In this document: positions 24,960 to 33,263 of the stretch, piece after piece
How the letters are laid out: the number at the start of each line of letters is the position of its first letter
Numbering within the stretch: the stretch's first letter is position 1
Source: Flavobacterium johnsoniae UW101
GTDB taxonomy: Bacteria > Bacteroidota > Bacteroidia > Flavobacteriales > Flavobacteriaceae
DNA: 64,000 bases
Assembly: GCF_000016645.1 (NCBI RefSeq)
Contig: NC_009441.1
Location: 5,890,001 to 5,954,000, forward strand
Reading direction: 5' to 3'
Made by a program: the position numbers and the translations under genes
Notes under the pieces: model-generated
Told to the model about the DNA's origin: nothing
Database searches by the model: none
The model's input: the letters and a program-made list of their open reading frames with translations, nothing else

Positions 24960-25952
24960 ATGAAAACTATATTAAACAAATTAATCAACCACGAAGTGCT
25001 TTCTAAAGAAGAAGCAAAAAACGTATTGATTAATATTTCAAGCGGTCAATACAATCCAAGTCAGATTTCGGCATTTTTGACTGTTTTTATGATGCGAAGC
25101 ATTACGATTGACGAACTTTCTGGCTTTCGCGAAGCTTTATTAGAATTATGTATTCGTATCGATTTATCTGCATATAACACAATCGATTTATGCGGAACAG
25201 GCGGTGATGGAAAAGATACCTTTAATATTTCGACTTTAGCCTCTTTTGTAGCGGCAGGAGCTGGAATAAAAGTGGCAAAACATGGAAATTACGGTGTTTC
25301 TTCTATTTCAGGATCAAGCAATGTAATGGAAAAAATGGGAATTAAATTCAGTAATGATCCTTCGTTTTTAGAAAAATGCATCGATCAGGCTGGAATCTGT
25401 GTTCTGCACGCTCCCCTGTTTCACCCAGCGATGAAAAACGTTGGACCAATCAGAAAAGAACTGGCAGTGAAAACTTTCTTTAATATGTTAGGTCCAATGG
25501 TAAATCCATCATTTCCACAAAATCAGCTCGTTGGAGTTTTCAACTTAGAACTGGCAAGAATGTATGCGTATTTATACCAAAATACCAATGTAAATTTCAC
25601 AATCCTGCATTCGCTTGATGGTTATGATGAAATTTCCCTAACCGGGCCAACAAAAATTATTACCAGCCACATGGAAGGAATGATAAAACCAGAAGATTTT
25701 GGCATTCGTCTTTTATCTCAAACTGAAATTGAAGGCGGAAAAACCATTGAAGAATCAGCCGAAATTTTCACCAATATTATTTCAGGAAAAGGAAACGAAG
25801 CACAGAATAATGTTGTTTGTGCCAATGCAGCAATGGCAATTGCAACAGTTACAAAATGTTCTCCTCAAGAAGGATTTGAATTAGCAAAAGAAAGTTTGTT
25901 CTCAGGAAAAGGGTTAAAAGCTTTACAAAAATTACAGGAATTATCACTTTAA
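24960..25952 (+). CDS. trpD: Anthranilate phosphoribosyltransferase
   Basis: A 330-residue type III phosphoribosyltransferase of normal length. The PRPP-binding motif DLCGTGGDGKDTFNIST is near residues 75-91, followed by AKHGNYGVSSISGSSNVMEKMG, the anthranilate-binding segment, and HPAMKNVGPIRKELAVKTFFNMLGPMVNP. It joins anthranilate to phosphoribosyl pyrophosphate, the second pathway step. It lies in the trp operon after a repeat-rich spacer. Confidence 0.96.
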   Translation: MKTILNKLINHEVLSKEEAKNVLINISSGQYNPSQISAFLTVFMMRSITIDELSGFREALLELCIRIDLSAYNTIDLCGTGGDGKDTFNISTLASFVAAGAGIKVAKHGNYGVSSISGSSNVMEKMGIKFSNDPSFLEKCIDQAGICVLHAPLFHPAMKNVGPIRKELAVKTFFNMLGPMVNPSFPQNQLVGVFNLELARMYAYLYQNTNVNFTILHSLDGYDEISLTGPTKIITSHMEGMIKPEDFGIRLLSQTEIEGGKTIEESAEIFTNIISGKGNEAQNNVVCANAAMAIATVTKCSPQEGFELAKESLFSGKGLKALQKLQELSL

Positions 25953-25969
25953 AAAAAGCTTTGTATCAG

Positions 25970-25992
25970 TATCTTAGAATCTTAGCACCTTA
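25970..25992 (+). repeat. CTTAG-word repeat between trpD and trpC
   Basis: AGTATCTTAGAATCTTAGCACC belongs to the same word family as 1599-1633 and 24209-24243. It occupies most of the 45-base gap before the trpC ATG. Confidence 0.6.
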
Positions 25993-25997
25993 AAAAA

Positions 25998-26777
25998 ATG
26001 AATATTTTAGATAAAATAATAATAGATAAAAAACGAGAAGTTATTCTAAAGAAATCCATTATTCCGGTTTCTCAGCTGGAAGCTTCGGTCTTTTTTAATA
26101 AACAAACTATTTCTTTAAGTCAGAAATTAAAACAAAGCAATTCAGGAATTATAGCCGAACACAAACGTCGTTCACCTTCAAAATCAATCATCAACAACAA
26201 TTTTACAGTTGAAGAAGTCGTAAAAGGCTACGAAAATGCTGGCGCCTGCGGAATTTCGGTTTTAACAGACGGGAAATATTTTGGCGGATCTTTAGACGAT
26301 TTACTTTTAGCCAGAGCAAGCGTAAACATTCCGCTTTTGCGAAAAGAATTTATTGTAGACGAATATCAGATTTTAGAAGCAAAAGCACATGGAGCCGATT
26401 TAATTCTATTAATCGCAGCGGTTTTAACCCGTGAAGAAATCAAATCTTTATCTGAATTTGCCAAAAAACTAGGTTTAGAAGTTTTACTGGAAGTTCACAA
26501 TCAGGAAGAATTAGAAAAATCGATTATGCCAACTTTAGACATGATTGGCGTTAACAACAGAAACCTAAAAACTTTTGAAGTAAGTCTTGATTTCAGTAAA
26601 GATTTAGCATCGCAAATTCCGGACGATTTTGTAAAAGTATCCGAAAGCGGCATTTCATCAATAGAAGCCATTCAGGAACTAAAACCATACGGTTACAAAG
26701 GTTTCTTAATAGGAGAAAACTTCATGAAAACCGAAAACGCCGGTCAAGCAGCTGTTGACTTTATAAGTCAGCTGTAA
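25998..26777 (+). CDS. trpC: Indole-3-glycerol-phosphate synthase
   Basis: A 259-residue TIM barrel. The active-site segments are present: IIAEHKRRSPSKS (substrate-binding lysine), GISVLTDGKYFGGS, LLRKEFIVDEYQI, VLLEVHNQEEL, IGVNNRNLKTFEV, and SESGISS near the C-terminus. It closes the indole ring to make indole-3-glycerol phosphate. It is a separate protein from TrpF, whose gene follows, unlike the fused form in enterobacteria. Confidence 0.96.
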   Translation: MNILDKIIIDKKREVILKKSIIPVSQLEASVFFNKQTISLSQKLKQSNSGIIAEHKRRSPSKSIINNNFTVEEVVKGYENAGACGISVLTDGKYFGGSLDDLLLARASVNIPLLRKEFIVDEYQILEAKAHGADLILLIAAVLTREEIKSLSEFAKKLGLEVLLEVHNQEELEKSIMPTLDMIGVNNRNLKTFEVSLDFSKDLASQIPDDFVKVSESGISSIEAIQELKPYGYKGFLIGENFMKTENAGQAAVDFISQL

Positions 26778-26860
26778 GCCGTAAGCTATAAGCAAAAAGT
26801 AAATAAAAAAATCAGCACAAAGCAAAAAGCCTATTGCCTATTGCCTAAAGCTTAAAGCAG
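26773..26860. repeat. AAGC-word repeat between trpC and trpF
   Basis: The gap starts at the trpC stop codon and is built of words such as GTAAGCTATAAGC, AAGCAAAAAGCC and TATTGCCTATTGCC, with AAGCTTAAAGC near its end. Left and right parts are partly complementary. A different word family fills each trp spacer. Confidence 0.55.
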
Positions 26861-26870
26861 TATAAAAAAA

Positions 26871-27503
26871 ATGAAACTCAAAATATGCGGTATGAAATAT
26901 CCTGAAAACATTCTCGAAGTAGGTGCACTCCTGCCCGATTATATGGGATTTATTTTCTGGGAAAAATCCGCGCGATATTTTAATGGAACTATTCCCGAAC
27001 TTATAAAAACAATCAAAAAAGTGGGTGTTTTTGTAAACCAAAGTCTGGAAGAAATTTTAGAAAAAGTCGTAAAACACAATTTACAAGCCGTTCAGTTACA
27101 CGGAAATGAATCGGTTGAATTTGTATCGGAACTAAAAAAACAATTATCAAAAAAAATCGAAATCATAAAAGTATTTTCAGCCGATGAAAATTTTGATTTT
27201 GAAATTATAAAACCTTTCGAACCATTCTGCGATTATTTTCTATTTGATACAAAAGGAAAACTACCCGGCGGTAATGGAACAACTTTCGACTGGAGCATAT
27301 TAAAAAAATACAATTCGAAAAAGCCTTTCTTTTTAAGCGGCGGTATTGGAATGAAAGAATTAAAAGCCATCGAAGAAATTTCAAAAAGCAGTTTACCTAT
27401 TTATGCAGTCGATGTAAATAGTAAATTTGAAATTGAACCTGGGCTGAAAAACAGAAATTTATTTAGCAATTTCAAACGAAAATTTGATGTTGCCAACTTT
27501 TAA
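26871..27503 (+). CDS. trpF: Phosphoribosylanthranilate isomerase
   Basis: A 210-residue single TIM barrel. It begins KLKICGMKYPENI with the general-base cysteine in KICGMK, then DYMGFIFWEKSARYF, AVQLHGNESVEFVSEL, FLFDTKGKLPGGNGTTFDW, LSGGIGMKEL and AVDVNSKFEIEPGLKN, the full series of conserved barrel loops. It converts phosphoribosylanthranilate to the ribulose form for TrpC. It is followed twelve bases later by trpB. Confidence 0.96.
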   Translation: MKLKICGMKYPENILEVGALLPDYMGFIFWEKSARYFNGTIPELIKTIKKVGVFVNQSLEEILEKVVKHNLQAVQLHGNESVEFVSELKKQLSKKIEIIKVFSADENFDFEIIKPFEPFCDYFLFDTKGKLPGGNGTTFDWSILKKYNSKKPFFLSGGIGMKELKAIEEISKSSLPIYAVDVNSKFEIEPGLKNRNLFSNFKRKFDVANF

Positions 27504-27514
27504 AATTTAAAAAA

Positions 27515-28696
27515 ATGAGTTTTAACGTTAACGAAAAAGGATATTACGGGGAATTTGGAGGAGCTTACATTCCAGAAATGTTATATCCGAATGTAGAAGA
27601 ACTACGCCAAAAATACTTAAGCATAATGGACGAACCTGATTTTAAGGCAGAGTTCAACCAATTGCTTAAAGATTATGTAGGACGCCCTAGTCCGTTGTAT
27701 TTTGCAAAACGCTTATCAGAAAAATACAATACAAAGGTTTATCTAAAAAGAGAAGATTTAAACCATACCGGAGCGCATAAAGTCAACAACACAATCGGGC
27801 AGATTTTATTAGCAAAACGTTTAGGTAAAAAAAGAATTATTGCAGAAACCGGTGCGGGTCAGCATGGTGTGGCAACTGCAACAGTCTGCGCACTAATGGG
27901 AATTGAATGCATCGTTTATATGGGAGAAATTGACATTGCGCGTCAGGCACCAAACGTTGCGCGTATGAAAATGCTTGGTGCAGAAGTTCGTCCGGCTCTT
28001 TCAGGTTCAAGAACCTTAAAAGATGCTACCAACGAAGCAATTCGTGATTGGATTAATAACCCTGTAGACACACATTATATCATTGGATCGGCAATTGGAC
28101 CGCATCCTTACCCTGATATGGTAACACGTTTTCAGAGTATTATCTCAGAAGAAATAAAATGGCAGTTAAAAGAAAAAGAAGGACGCGAAAATCCTGATTA
28201 TGTTGTTGCCTGCATTGGCGGCGGAAGTAACGCCGCAGGAACCTATTATCACTTTCTGCACGAACCGCAAGTTGGAATTATTGCTGTTGAAGCAGCCGGA
28301 AAAGGTGTTGACAGCGGGCACAGTGCTGCAACCAGTAAATTAGGAAAAGTCGGCGTTATTCACGGTTGTAAAACACTGTTAATGCAGACGCCAGACGGAC
28401 AAATTACTGAGCCATATTCGATTTCTGCGGGACTTGATTATCCTGGAGTTGGGCCTTTGCACGCACATTTAGCACAAACCGGGCGCGGCGAATTTTTCTC
28501 TGTAACAGATGATGATGCTATGAATGCTGGTTTGCAGCTGACCAAACTAGAAGGAATTATTCCTGCTATTGAAAGCGCTCATGCATTTGCAGTTTTGGAT
28601 CAGAAAAAATTCAAACCAGAAGATATTGTAGTGATCAGTCTTTCAGGACGTGGAGATAAAGATTTAGATAATTATATTGATTACTTTAAATTGTAA
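27515..28696 (+). CDS. trpB: Tryptophan synthase beta subunit
   Basis: A 393-residue PLP enzyme. It shows YGEFGGAYIPEML at the N-terminus, the PLP lysine in HTGAHKVNNTIGQ near residue 88, ETGAGQHGVATATVCALMG, the phosphate-binding GGGSNA near residue 234, and the C-terminal LSGRGDKD. It joins indole and serine to make tryptophan and works with TrpA. trpA is not next to it: two unrelated genes and a repeat spacer separate them, unusual for this pair. Confidence 0.97.
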   Translation: MSFNVNEKGYYGEFGGAYIPEMLYPNVEELRQKYLSIMDEPDFKAEFNQLLKDYVGRPSPLYFAKRLSEKYNTKVYLKREDLNHTGAHKVNNTIGQILLAKRLGKKRIIAETGAGQHGVATATVCALMGIECIVYMGEIDIARQAPNVARMKMLGAEVRPALSGSRTLKDATNEAIRDWINNPVDTHYIIGSAIGPHPYPDMVTRFQSIISEEIKWQLKEKEGRENPDYVVACIGGGSNAAGTYYHFLHEPQVGIIAVEAAGKGVDSGHSAATSKLGKVGVIHGCKTLLMQTPDGQITEPYSISAGLDYPGVGPLHAHLAQTGRGEFFSVTDDDAMNAGLQLTKLEGIIPAIESAHAFAVLDQKKFKPEDIVVISLSGRGDKDLDNYIDYFKL

Positions 28697-28765
28697 TAAA
28701 AATTGTAATTTGGACGTTGGTTTTTAAAATCGCTAACGCAAACAATAACAAGAAAAATCATAATT

Positions 28766-29086
28766 ATGGAACTATTATTTTCATACGGAACTTTAAGATC
28801 AAAACAAATTCAAATGCAGATTTTTAATAAAGTTTTAAGCGGAACACCAGACCAAATACTGGGTTTTAAACTTAAGAGTTTACAAATAGAAGAAGAATTT
28901 GGAATGGCAGATTATGTTGTTGCAGTACCAAGCGAAAATCTGGAAGACATTATACATGGTGTTGTTTTTGAAGTTTCTAGTCAAGAAATGTTAAAAGTAG
29001 ATCAATTCGAGTCTAACTCATACAAAAGAGTTCAAGTAAAATTAAAGTCAGGAAGAATTGCCTGGGTTTACACAGAAAACAAATAA
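28766..29086 (+). CDS. Gamma-glutamylcyclotransferase/AIG2-like protein
   Basis: A 106-residue protein with the AIG2 fold. It opens LLFSYGTLRSKQIQMQIF, the substrate-binding YGTL loop, and ends FDQFESNSYKRVQV-like text (DQFESNSYKRVQVKL), also typical. Members act on gamma-glutamyl amines or degrade glutathione-type substrates, though many are uncharacterised. It lies inside the trp operon between trpB and trpA, six bases before a nitrilase-family gene, so the pair may share a task. No link to tryptophan is evident from sequence. Confidence 0.82.
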   Translation: MELLFSYGTLRSKQIQMQIFNKVLSGTPDQILGFKLKSLQIEEEFGMADYVVAVPSENLEDIIHGVVFEVSSQEMLKVDQFESNSYKRVQVKLKSGRIAWVYTENK

Positions 29087-29092
29087 TTAAAA

Positions 29093-29830
29093 ATGATTCT
29101 AGCGGCAGCACAGACCAAACCTAAACGAGGCAATATTGCTTCAAATTTATTAGACCATTACAAACTCATTGAATTGGCGGCTCAAAATGGAGCACAATTA
29201 ATCGCTTTTCCTGAAATGTCAATTACAGGATATGAAAGAGAAAATGCTTTGGAACTGGCTTTCGCCGAAGATGATTACAGAATAGATCACCTGAAAGATT
29301 TAGCGACGGACAATAATATTATCATTATTGCCGGCGCTCCAATCTTAATTGAAAATCAATTATTTATTGGTGAATTTATTATTTCTCCCAACGATTCGGT
29401 TTCTATTTACACGAAACAGTTTTTACATGAAGGCGAAGATGAATTTTTCCAGTCTTCGTTTGACAATAATCCGATGATTACAATTGAAGATCAAAATATT
29501 TCATTTGCAATTTGTGCTGATATTGACAATCCGAAGCATCCTGAAAATGCAGAAAAAAATAATGTCGACATTTATATTGCCAGTATTTTCTTTTCTCCAA
29601 ACGGAATCCCGAATGCTTACAGAGATTTAAAACATTATGCTGAAAAACATAAAATGAATGTTTTGATGTCGAATTTCAGCGGTGAATCATGGGGTTCTCC
29701 ATCGGCTGGACAAAGTGCTTTCTGGAATAATAAAGGAGAATTGATCGGGCAAATGAATGATTCTGACTCTGGATTATTATTGGTTGAAAAACAAAATGAT
29801 AATTGGACAAGTAAGGTTTTAAAATTTTAA
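29093..29830 (+). CDS. Carbon-nitrogen hydrolase (nitrilase superfamily)
   Basis: A 245-residue amidase-like enzyme with the Glu-Lys-Cys triad visible: Glu in IAFPEMSITGYE near residue 42, Lys in YTKQFLHEGEDEFF near residue 105, and Cys in FAICADIDNPKHP near residue 141. Nitrilase relatives cleave amides or nitriles, and some repair deaminated glutathione. It pairs with the preceding AIG2-like gene (six-base gap) between trpB and trpA. The true substrate is unknown; a glutathione-related repair role would fit both but is inference. Confidence 0.87.
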   Translation: MILAAAQTKPKRGNIASNLLDHYKLIELAAQNGAQLIAFPEMSITGYERENALELAFAEDDYRIDHLKDLATDNNIIIIAGAPILIENQLFIGEFIISPNDSVSIYTKQFLHEGEDEFFQSSFDNNPMITIEDQNISFAICADIDNPKHPENAEKNNVDIYIASIFFSPNGIPNAYRDLKHYAEKHKMNVLMSNFSGESWGSPSAGQSAFWNNKGELIGQMNDSDSGLLLVEKQNDNWTSKVLKF

Positions 29831-29866
29831 AAAATTATATCAGAATTGGATAGATTACAAAGGTTT

Positions 29867-30000
29867 TTTCACGCAGATTTAGCAGATTTTATTAGATCTT
29901 CATTAAAAAAAATCTGCGCGAATCAGCTTAAATCAATTTAAATCTGCGTGAAATATTTTTCAAATAAACTTAATATACCTACAAGGTTTTGAAAGCCTTG
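29867..30000. repeat. Inverted-repeat spacer before trpA
   Basis: TTTCACGCAGATTT (29867-29880) is exactly complementary to 29940-29953, with a second weaker CTGCG pairing inside. A separate palindrome, CAAGGTTTTGAAAGCCTTG (29982-30000), follows. There is no gene in this 190-base gap and no T-tail. Confidence 0.7.
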
Positions 30001-30020
30001 CAGTAGAAAAACATATCAAA

Positions 30021-30782
30021 ATGAACAGAATAACTCAAAAATTACAAGAAGATAAAAAGATCCTTTCGATCTATTTTTCTGCGGGATATCCAAATTTAAA
30101 TGATACCGTGCAGATTATTCAGGATTTAGAAAAAAACGGAGTTGATTTAATCGAAATCGGACTTCCTTTCAGTGATCCTTTGGCAGACGGACCAACTATT
30201 CAGGCGAGTTCTACACAGGCACTTCATAACGGAATGACAACTCAAATTCTTTTTGATCAGCTGCAAAACATCCGCGAAAGCGTAAAAATTCCATTAATCA
30301 TTATGGGATATTTCAACCCGATGTTACAATACGGAGTTGAAGCTTTCTGCAAAAAATGTGCTGAAATTGGTATTGATGGTCTAATTATCCCAGATCTTCC
30401 GGTTGATGTTTATGCAGATGAATACAAAGCAATTTTCGAAAAATACGGTTTAATTAATGTATTCCTAATTACACCTCAAACTTCAGATGAACGTATTCGT
30501 TTTATAGACAGCGTTTCAAACGGATTTATTTATATGGTAAGTTCTGCAAGTGTTACAGGATCACAAAGTGGTTTTGGAAATGTTCAGGAAACCTATTTTG
30601 AAAGAATTTCAAATCTAAATTTAAAAAATCCTCAAATTGTTGGTTTTGGAATTTCAAATAAAGAAACTTTTAACCAAGCCACTAAATATGCAAAAGGAGC
30701 TATTATTGGAAGTGCTTTTATCAAACATTTAAGCGAAAGCGGCAGTGGGAAAATTCAAGAGTTTGTTGGAGAGATTCGATAA
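30021..30782 (+). CDS. trpA: Tryptophan synthase alpha subunit
   Basis: A 253-residue TIM barrel. It has LIEIGLPFSDPLADGPTIQ with the catalytic Glu and Asp segment (residues 46-64), IIMGYFNPMLQYG, DGLIIPDLPVD, and YMVSSASVTGSQSGFG. It releases indole from indole-3-glycerol phosphate for TrpB. It is the last recognised trp gene and lies 190 bases beyond the nitrilase-family gene, after an inverted-repeat spacer, so it might have its own transcript. Confidence 0.96.
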   Translation: MNRITQKLQEDKKILSIYFSAGYPNLNDTVQIIQDLEKNGVDLIEIGLPFSDPLADGPTIQASSTQALHNGMTTQILFDQLQNIRESVKIPLIIMGYFNPMLQYGVEAFCKKCAEIGIDGLIIPDLPVDVYADEYKAIFEKYGLINVFLITPQTSDERIRFIDSVSNGFIYMVSSASVTGSQSGFGNVQETYFERISNLNLKNPQIVGFGISNKETFNQATKYAKGAIIGSAFIKHLSESGSGKIQEFVGEIR

Positions 30783-30825
30783 TTAAATGTAAATTACACG
30801 GTATTTCAATTTTAGCAGCCGTGTT

Positions 30826-32502
30826 ATGTTCCAATATTCCATTAAAAAAATAGTCTTTCTATTTTTCTTAAATTTTATATTTTGTATGGTATATGCACAG
30901 GAAAATTCTTCGTTGCATATACCTACAAAACAAGATACATTAAATGGTTCAATTACTCCAGAACGAATTTGGTGGGATATCCAACATTACGATCTTACCA
31001 TAAAACCTGATTACAATACCAAAACGATTTCAGGAAAAAACATAATCGAATACAATGTGATTCAGAAAAAACATTCTGATTTAATGCAGGTTGATCTTGT
31101 TGCTCCGCTTAAAATCGACAGTGTTTTTCAAAAAGGGAAAAAGATAAATTATACACAGAATGAAAATATCTGGTATATAAAACTTCCCAAAAATCTTCTT
31201 TCTAAAAAAAACAAAATCACTATTTATTATTCTGGAAAACCTACAGAATCTATCAAACCGCCATGGGACGGAGGTTTAATCTGGGCAAAAGATTCTTTAA
31301 ATCGTCCGTGGATTTCTGCTGCCTGCCAATACAAAGGAGCCAGTTTATGGTATCCTTGCAAAAATGCTTTATACGATGAACCTGATAAAGGAGCAAGTAT
31401 TAATATTATTGTGGTAGATAGTTTAACAGCAATTGGAAATGGAAGATTAAAAAGCAAAATTAAAAACGCTGATAATACTTCGACTTATAAATGGGAAGTA
31501 AAAAACCCTATTAACCATTACGGAATTACTTTTTATATTGGAAATTATGTAAATCTTCAAGATACTTTTAAGGGCGAAAAAGGTCCTTTAAGCATGAATT
31601 ATTGGGTTCTTGATTACAATAAAGAAAAGGCAGAAAAACATATGATTCCTGAGGTAAATATTACTCTGAAATCTCTAGAACACTGGTACGGCCCCTACCC
31701 TTTTTATGAAGACGGTTTTAAAATGGTTGATGCACCTTACATAGGTATGGAACATCAAAGCGCTGTTGCGTACGGCAGTTCGTATAAAAAAGGAACAAAC
31801 AAAAAAGGCGGCGATATTTCGAATACAGGATGGGGCAAAAAAACAGATAAAATTATCGTTCATGAAATAGCTCACGAATGGTTCGGTAATAATATTACAG
31901 CAGGCGATATTGCCGACAGATGGATTCAGGAAGGATTTGCCGGTTTAGGCGAAGAACTCGTAATAGCTGATTTATGCGGTAAACAAGCTGGAAATGAATT
32001 TATGAATGGCCGATTCAGAACGATAGAAAATGATAAACCTGTTATTGGCCGATACGGAATAAACGAGGATGGAAGCAGTGATAATTATGTAAAAGGCTGG
32101 GCAGTCATGCACATGATTGCTTCTATTATAAATGATGATGAAAAATTCCGAAATATATTGCGTGGTTTAAATCGGGATTTTCATAATAAAGTTGTTACAA
32201 CACAGGAAATTGAAACTTACATAAGCACTAAATCCGGTATCAATTTTCAGTACTTGTTTGATCAATATTTGAGAACAAATAAAGTTCCTGTTTTAGAATA
32301 TCAATTTAAAAATGGAGTTCTTAATTATCGTTATGCAAATTGTAATCAAGACTTTGCTATGCCAGTTAAAACAAACCTGACAAAAGATAACTGGTTACGT
32401 CCTACTGTTTCATGGCAGTCATTAAAATCTGAAAATCAAGATACTGCAGCAGAATTAAAAATAGACATTAACTTTTACATTACACTTCTAAAGGTCGACT
32501 AA
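30826..32502 (+). CDS. M1 family metallopeptidase
   Basis: A 558-residue secreted aminopeptidase-like protein with an N-terminal signal (IVFLFFLNFIFCMVYAQ). The substrate-recognition equivalent of GAMEN reads YIGMEHQSAVAYG, and the zinc site is IVHEIAHEWFGNN with the third ligand in DRWIQEGFAGLGEEL, all at about residues 300-370. It lacks the long C-terminal ERAP-type helical domain and ends with a compact strand-rich tail. It is a distant paralogue of the protein at the left edge. It follows trpA by 43 bases on the same strand; co-transcription is possible. Confidence 0.92.
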   Translation: MFQYSIKKIVFLFFLNFIFCMVYAQENSSLHIPTKQDTLNGSITPERIWWDIQHYDLTIKPDYNTKTISGKNIIEYNVIQKKHSDLMQVDLVAPLKIDSVFQKGKKINYTQNENIWYIKLPKNLLSKKNKITIYYSGKPTESIKPPWDGGLIWAKDSLNRPWISAACQYKGASLWYPCKNALYDEPDKGASINIIVVDSLTAIGNGRLKSKIKNADNTSTYKWEVKNPINHYGITFYIGNYVNLQDTFKGEKGPLSMNYWVLDYNKEKAEKHMIPEVNITLKSLEHWYGPYPFYEDGFKMVDAPYIGMEHQSAVAYGSSYKKGTNKKGGDISNTGWGKKTDKIIVHEIAHEWFGNNITAGDIADRWIQEGFAGLGEELVIADLCGKQAGNEFMNGRFRTIENDKPVIGRYGINEDGSSDNYVKGWAVMHMIASIINDDEKFRNILRGLNRDFHNKVVTTQEIETYISTKSGINFQYLFDQYLRTNKVPVLEYQFKNGVLNYRYANCNQDFAMPVKTNLTKDNWLRPTVSWQSLKSENQDTAAELKIDINFYITLLKVD

Positions 32503-32573
32503 TCAAAGGAAAAACTACTCTTAAAGACATAAAACTACTACACCGTTTTATGTTAATATTATGTTAAAATAAA

Positions 32574-32612
32574 ATTAAACAAGCGTTTAAATTAAACAAC
32601 TGTTTAATTTTG
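32574..32612 (+). promoter_or_regulatory. Tandem TetR operators overlapping the efflux promoter
   Basis: Two related palindromes, TTAAACAAGCGTTTAA and TTAAACAACTGTTTAA, lie side by side (32574-32608). The TAATTTTG -7 box (32605-32612) overlaps the second. The TetR gene starts at 32634, so autorepression of the efflux operon is likely. Confidence 0.7.
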
Positions 32613-32633
32613 CATCCGATTAGAAACAATACC

Positions 32634-33263
32634 ATGTCACAGATCGAATTAAACGAGAAAAAAATTCAAATACTTAACGTTGCAGAAAAGCTGTTTTCTG
32701 AGAAGGGATTTGAGGGGACATCTATACGGGACATTTCAAAAGAGGCAAAAATTAACATTGCTATGGTTTCGTATTATTTTGGTTCAAAAGAAAGACTTCT
32801 GGAAGCTTTAATTCTTTACAAAACTGTTGATTTAAAATTACAACTCGAAAACTTACTACAAGAAAACATTGAACCTCTTGATAAAGTCAATAAATTAATC
32901 GAAATTTACGTTAACAGAATCTGCCTTAACAAAGGGATTTACAGGGTTTTACATTTTGAACTTTACAACAAAAAGAGAGAAAAAAGCCTGCAGGCATTTA
33001 CTGAACTTAAAAAAGGAAACTTAAAGTCAGTTGAAAGCATTATCAAGCAGGGTCAGGATCAGGGAGTTTTTAGAAAAGATGTTAATATCCAACTTATTAC
33101 ACCAACCATTATCGGAACCTTTTTTCACTTTCATATGAACCGTTCATTCTTTGAAGAATTATTGGGGTTAAAAACAGAAGAAATGTTTAACAATTACATT
33201 AACAACGATCTAAAAAAGCACATTCAACAAACTATAAAAGCGCTACTTGTTTATGAAAATTAG
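32634..33263 (+). CDS. TetR/AcrR family regulator of the efflux operon
   Basis: A 209-residue regulator. The N-terminal HTH reads ILNVAEKLFSEKGFEGTSIRDISKEAKINIAMVSYYFGSKERLLEAL (about residues 12-58), the full TetR signature. The C-terminal ligand domain is helical and ends KHIQQTIKALL. The ATG at 32634 is chosen over a TTG at 32610, which lies within the promoter. Its stop overlaps the TolC start by 11 bases, so it heads the operon. Tandem palindromes over the promoter are the likely binding sites. The ligand is unknown, probably a substrate of the pump. Confidence 0.9.
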   Translation: MSQIELNEKKIQILNVAEKLFSEKGFEGTSIRDISKEAKINIAMVSYYFGSKERLLEALILYKTVDLKLQLENLLQENIEPLDKVNKLIEIYVNRICLNKGIYRVLHFELYNKKREKSLQAFTELKKGNLKSVESIIKQGQDQGVFRKDVNIQLITPTIIGTFFHFHMNRSFFEELLGLKTEEMFNNYINNDLKKHIQQTIKALLVYEN

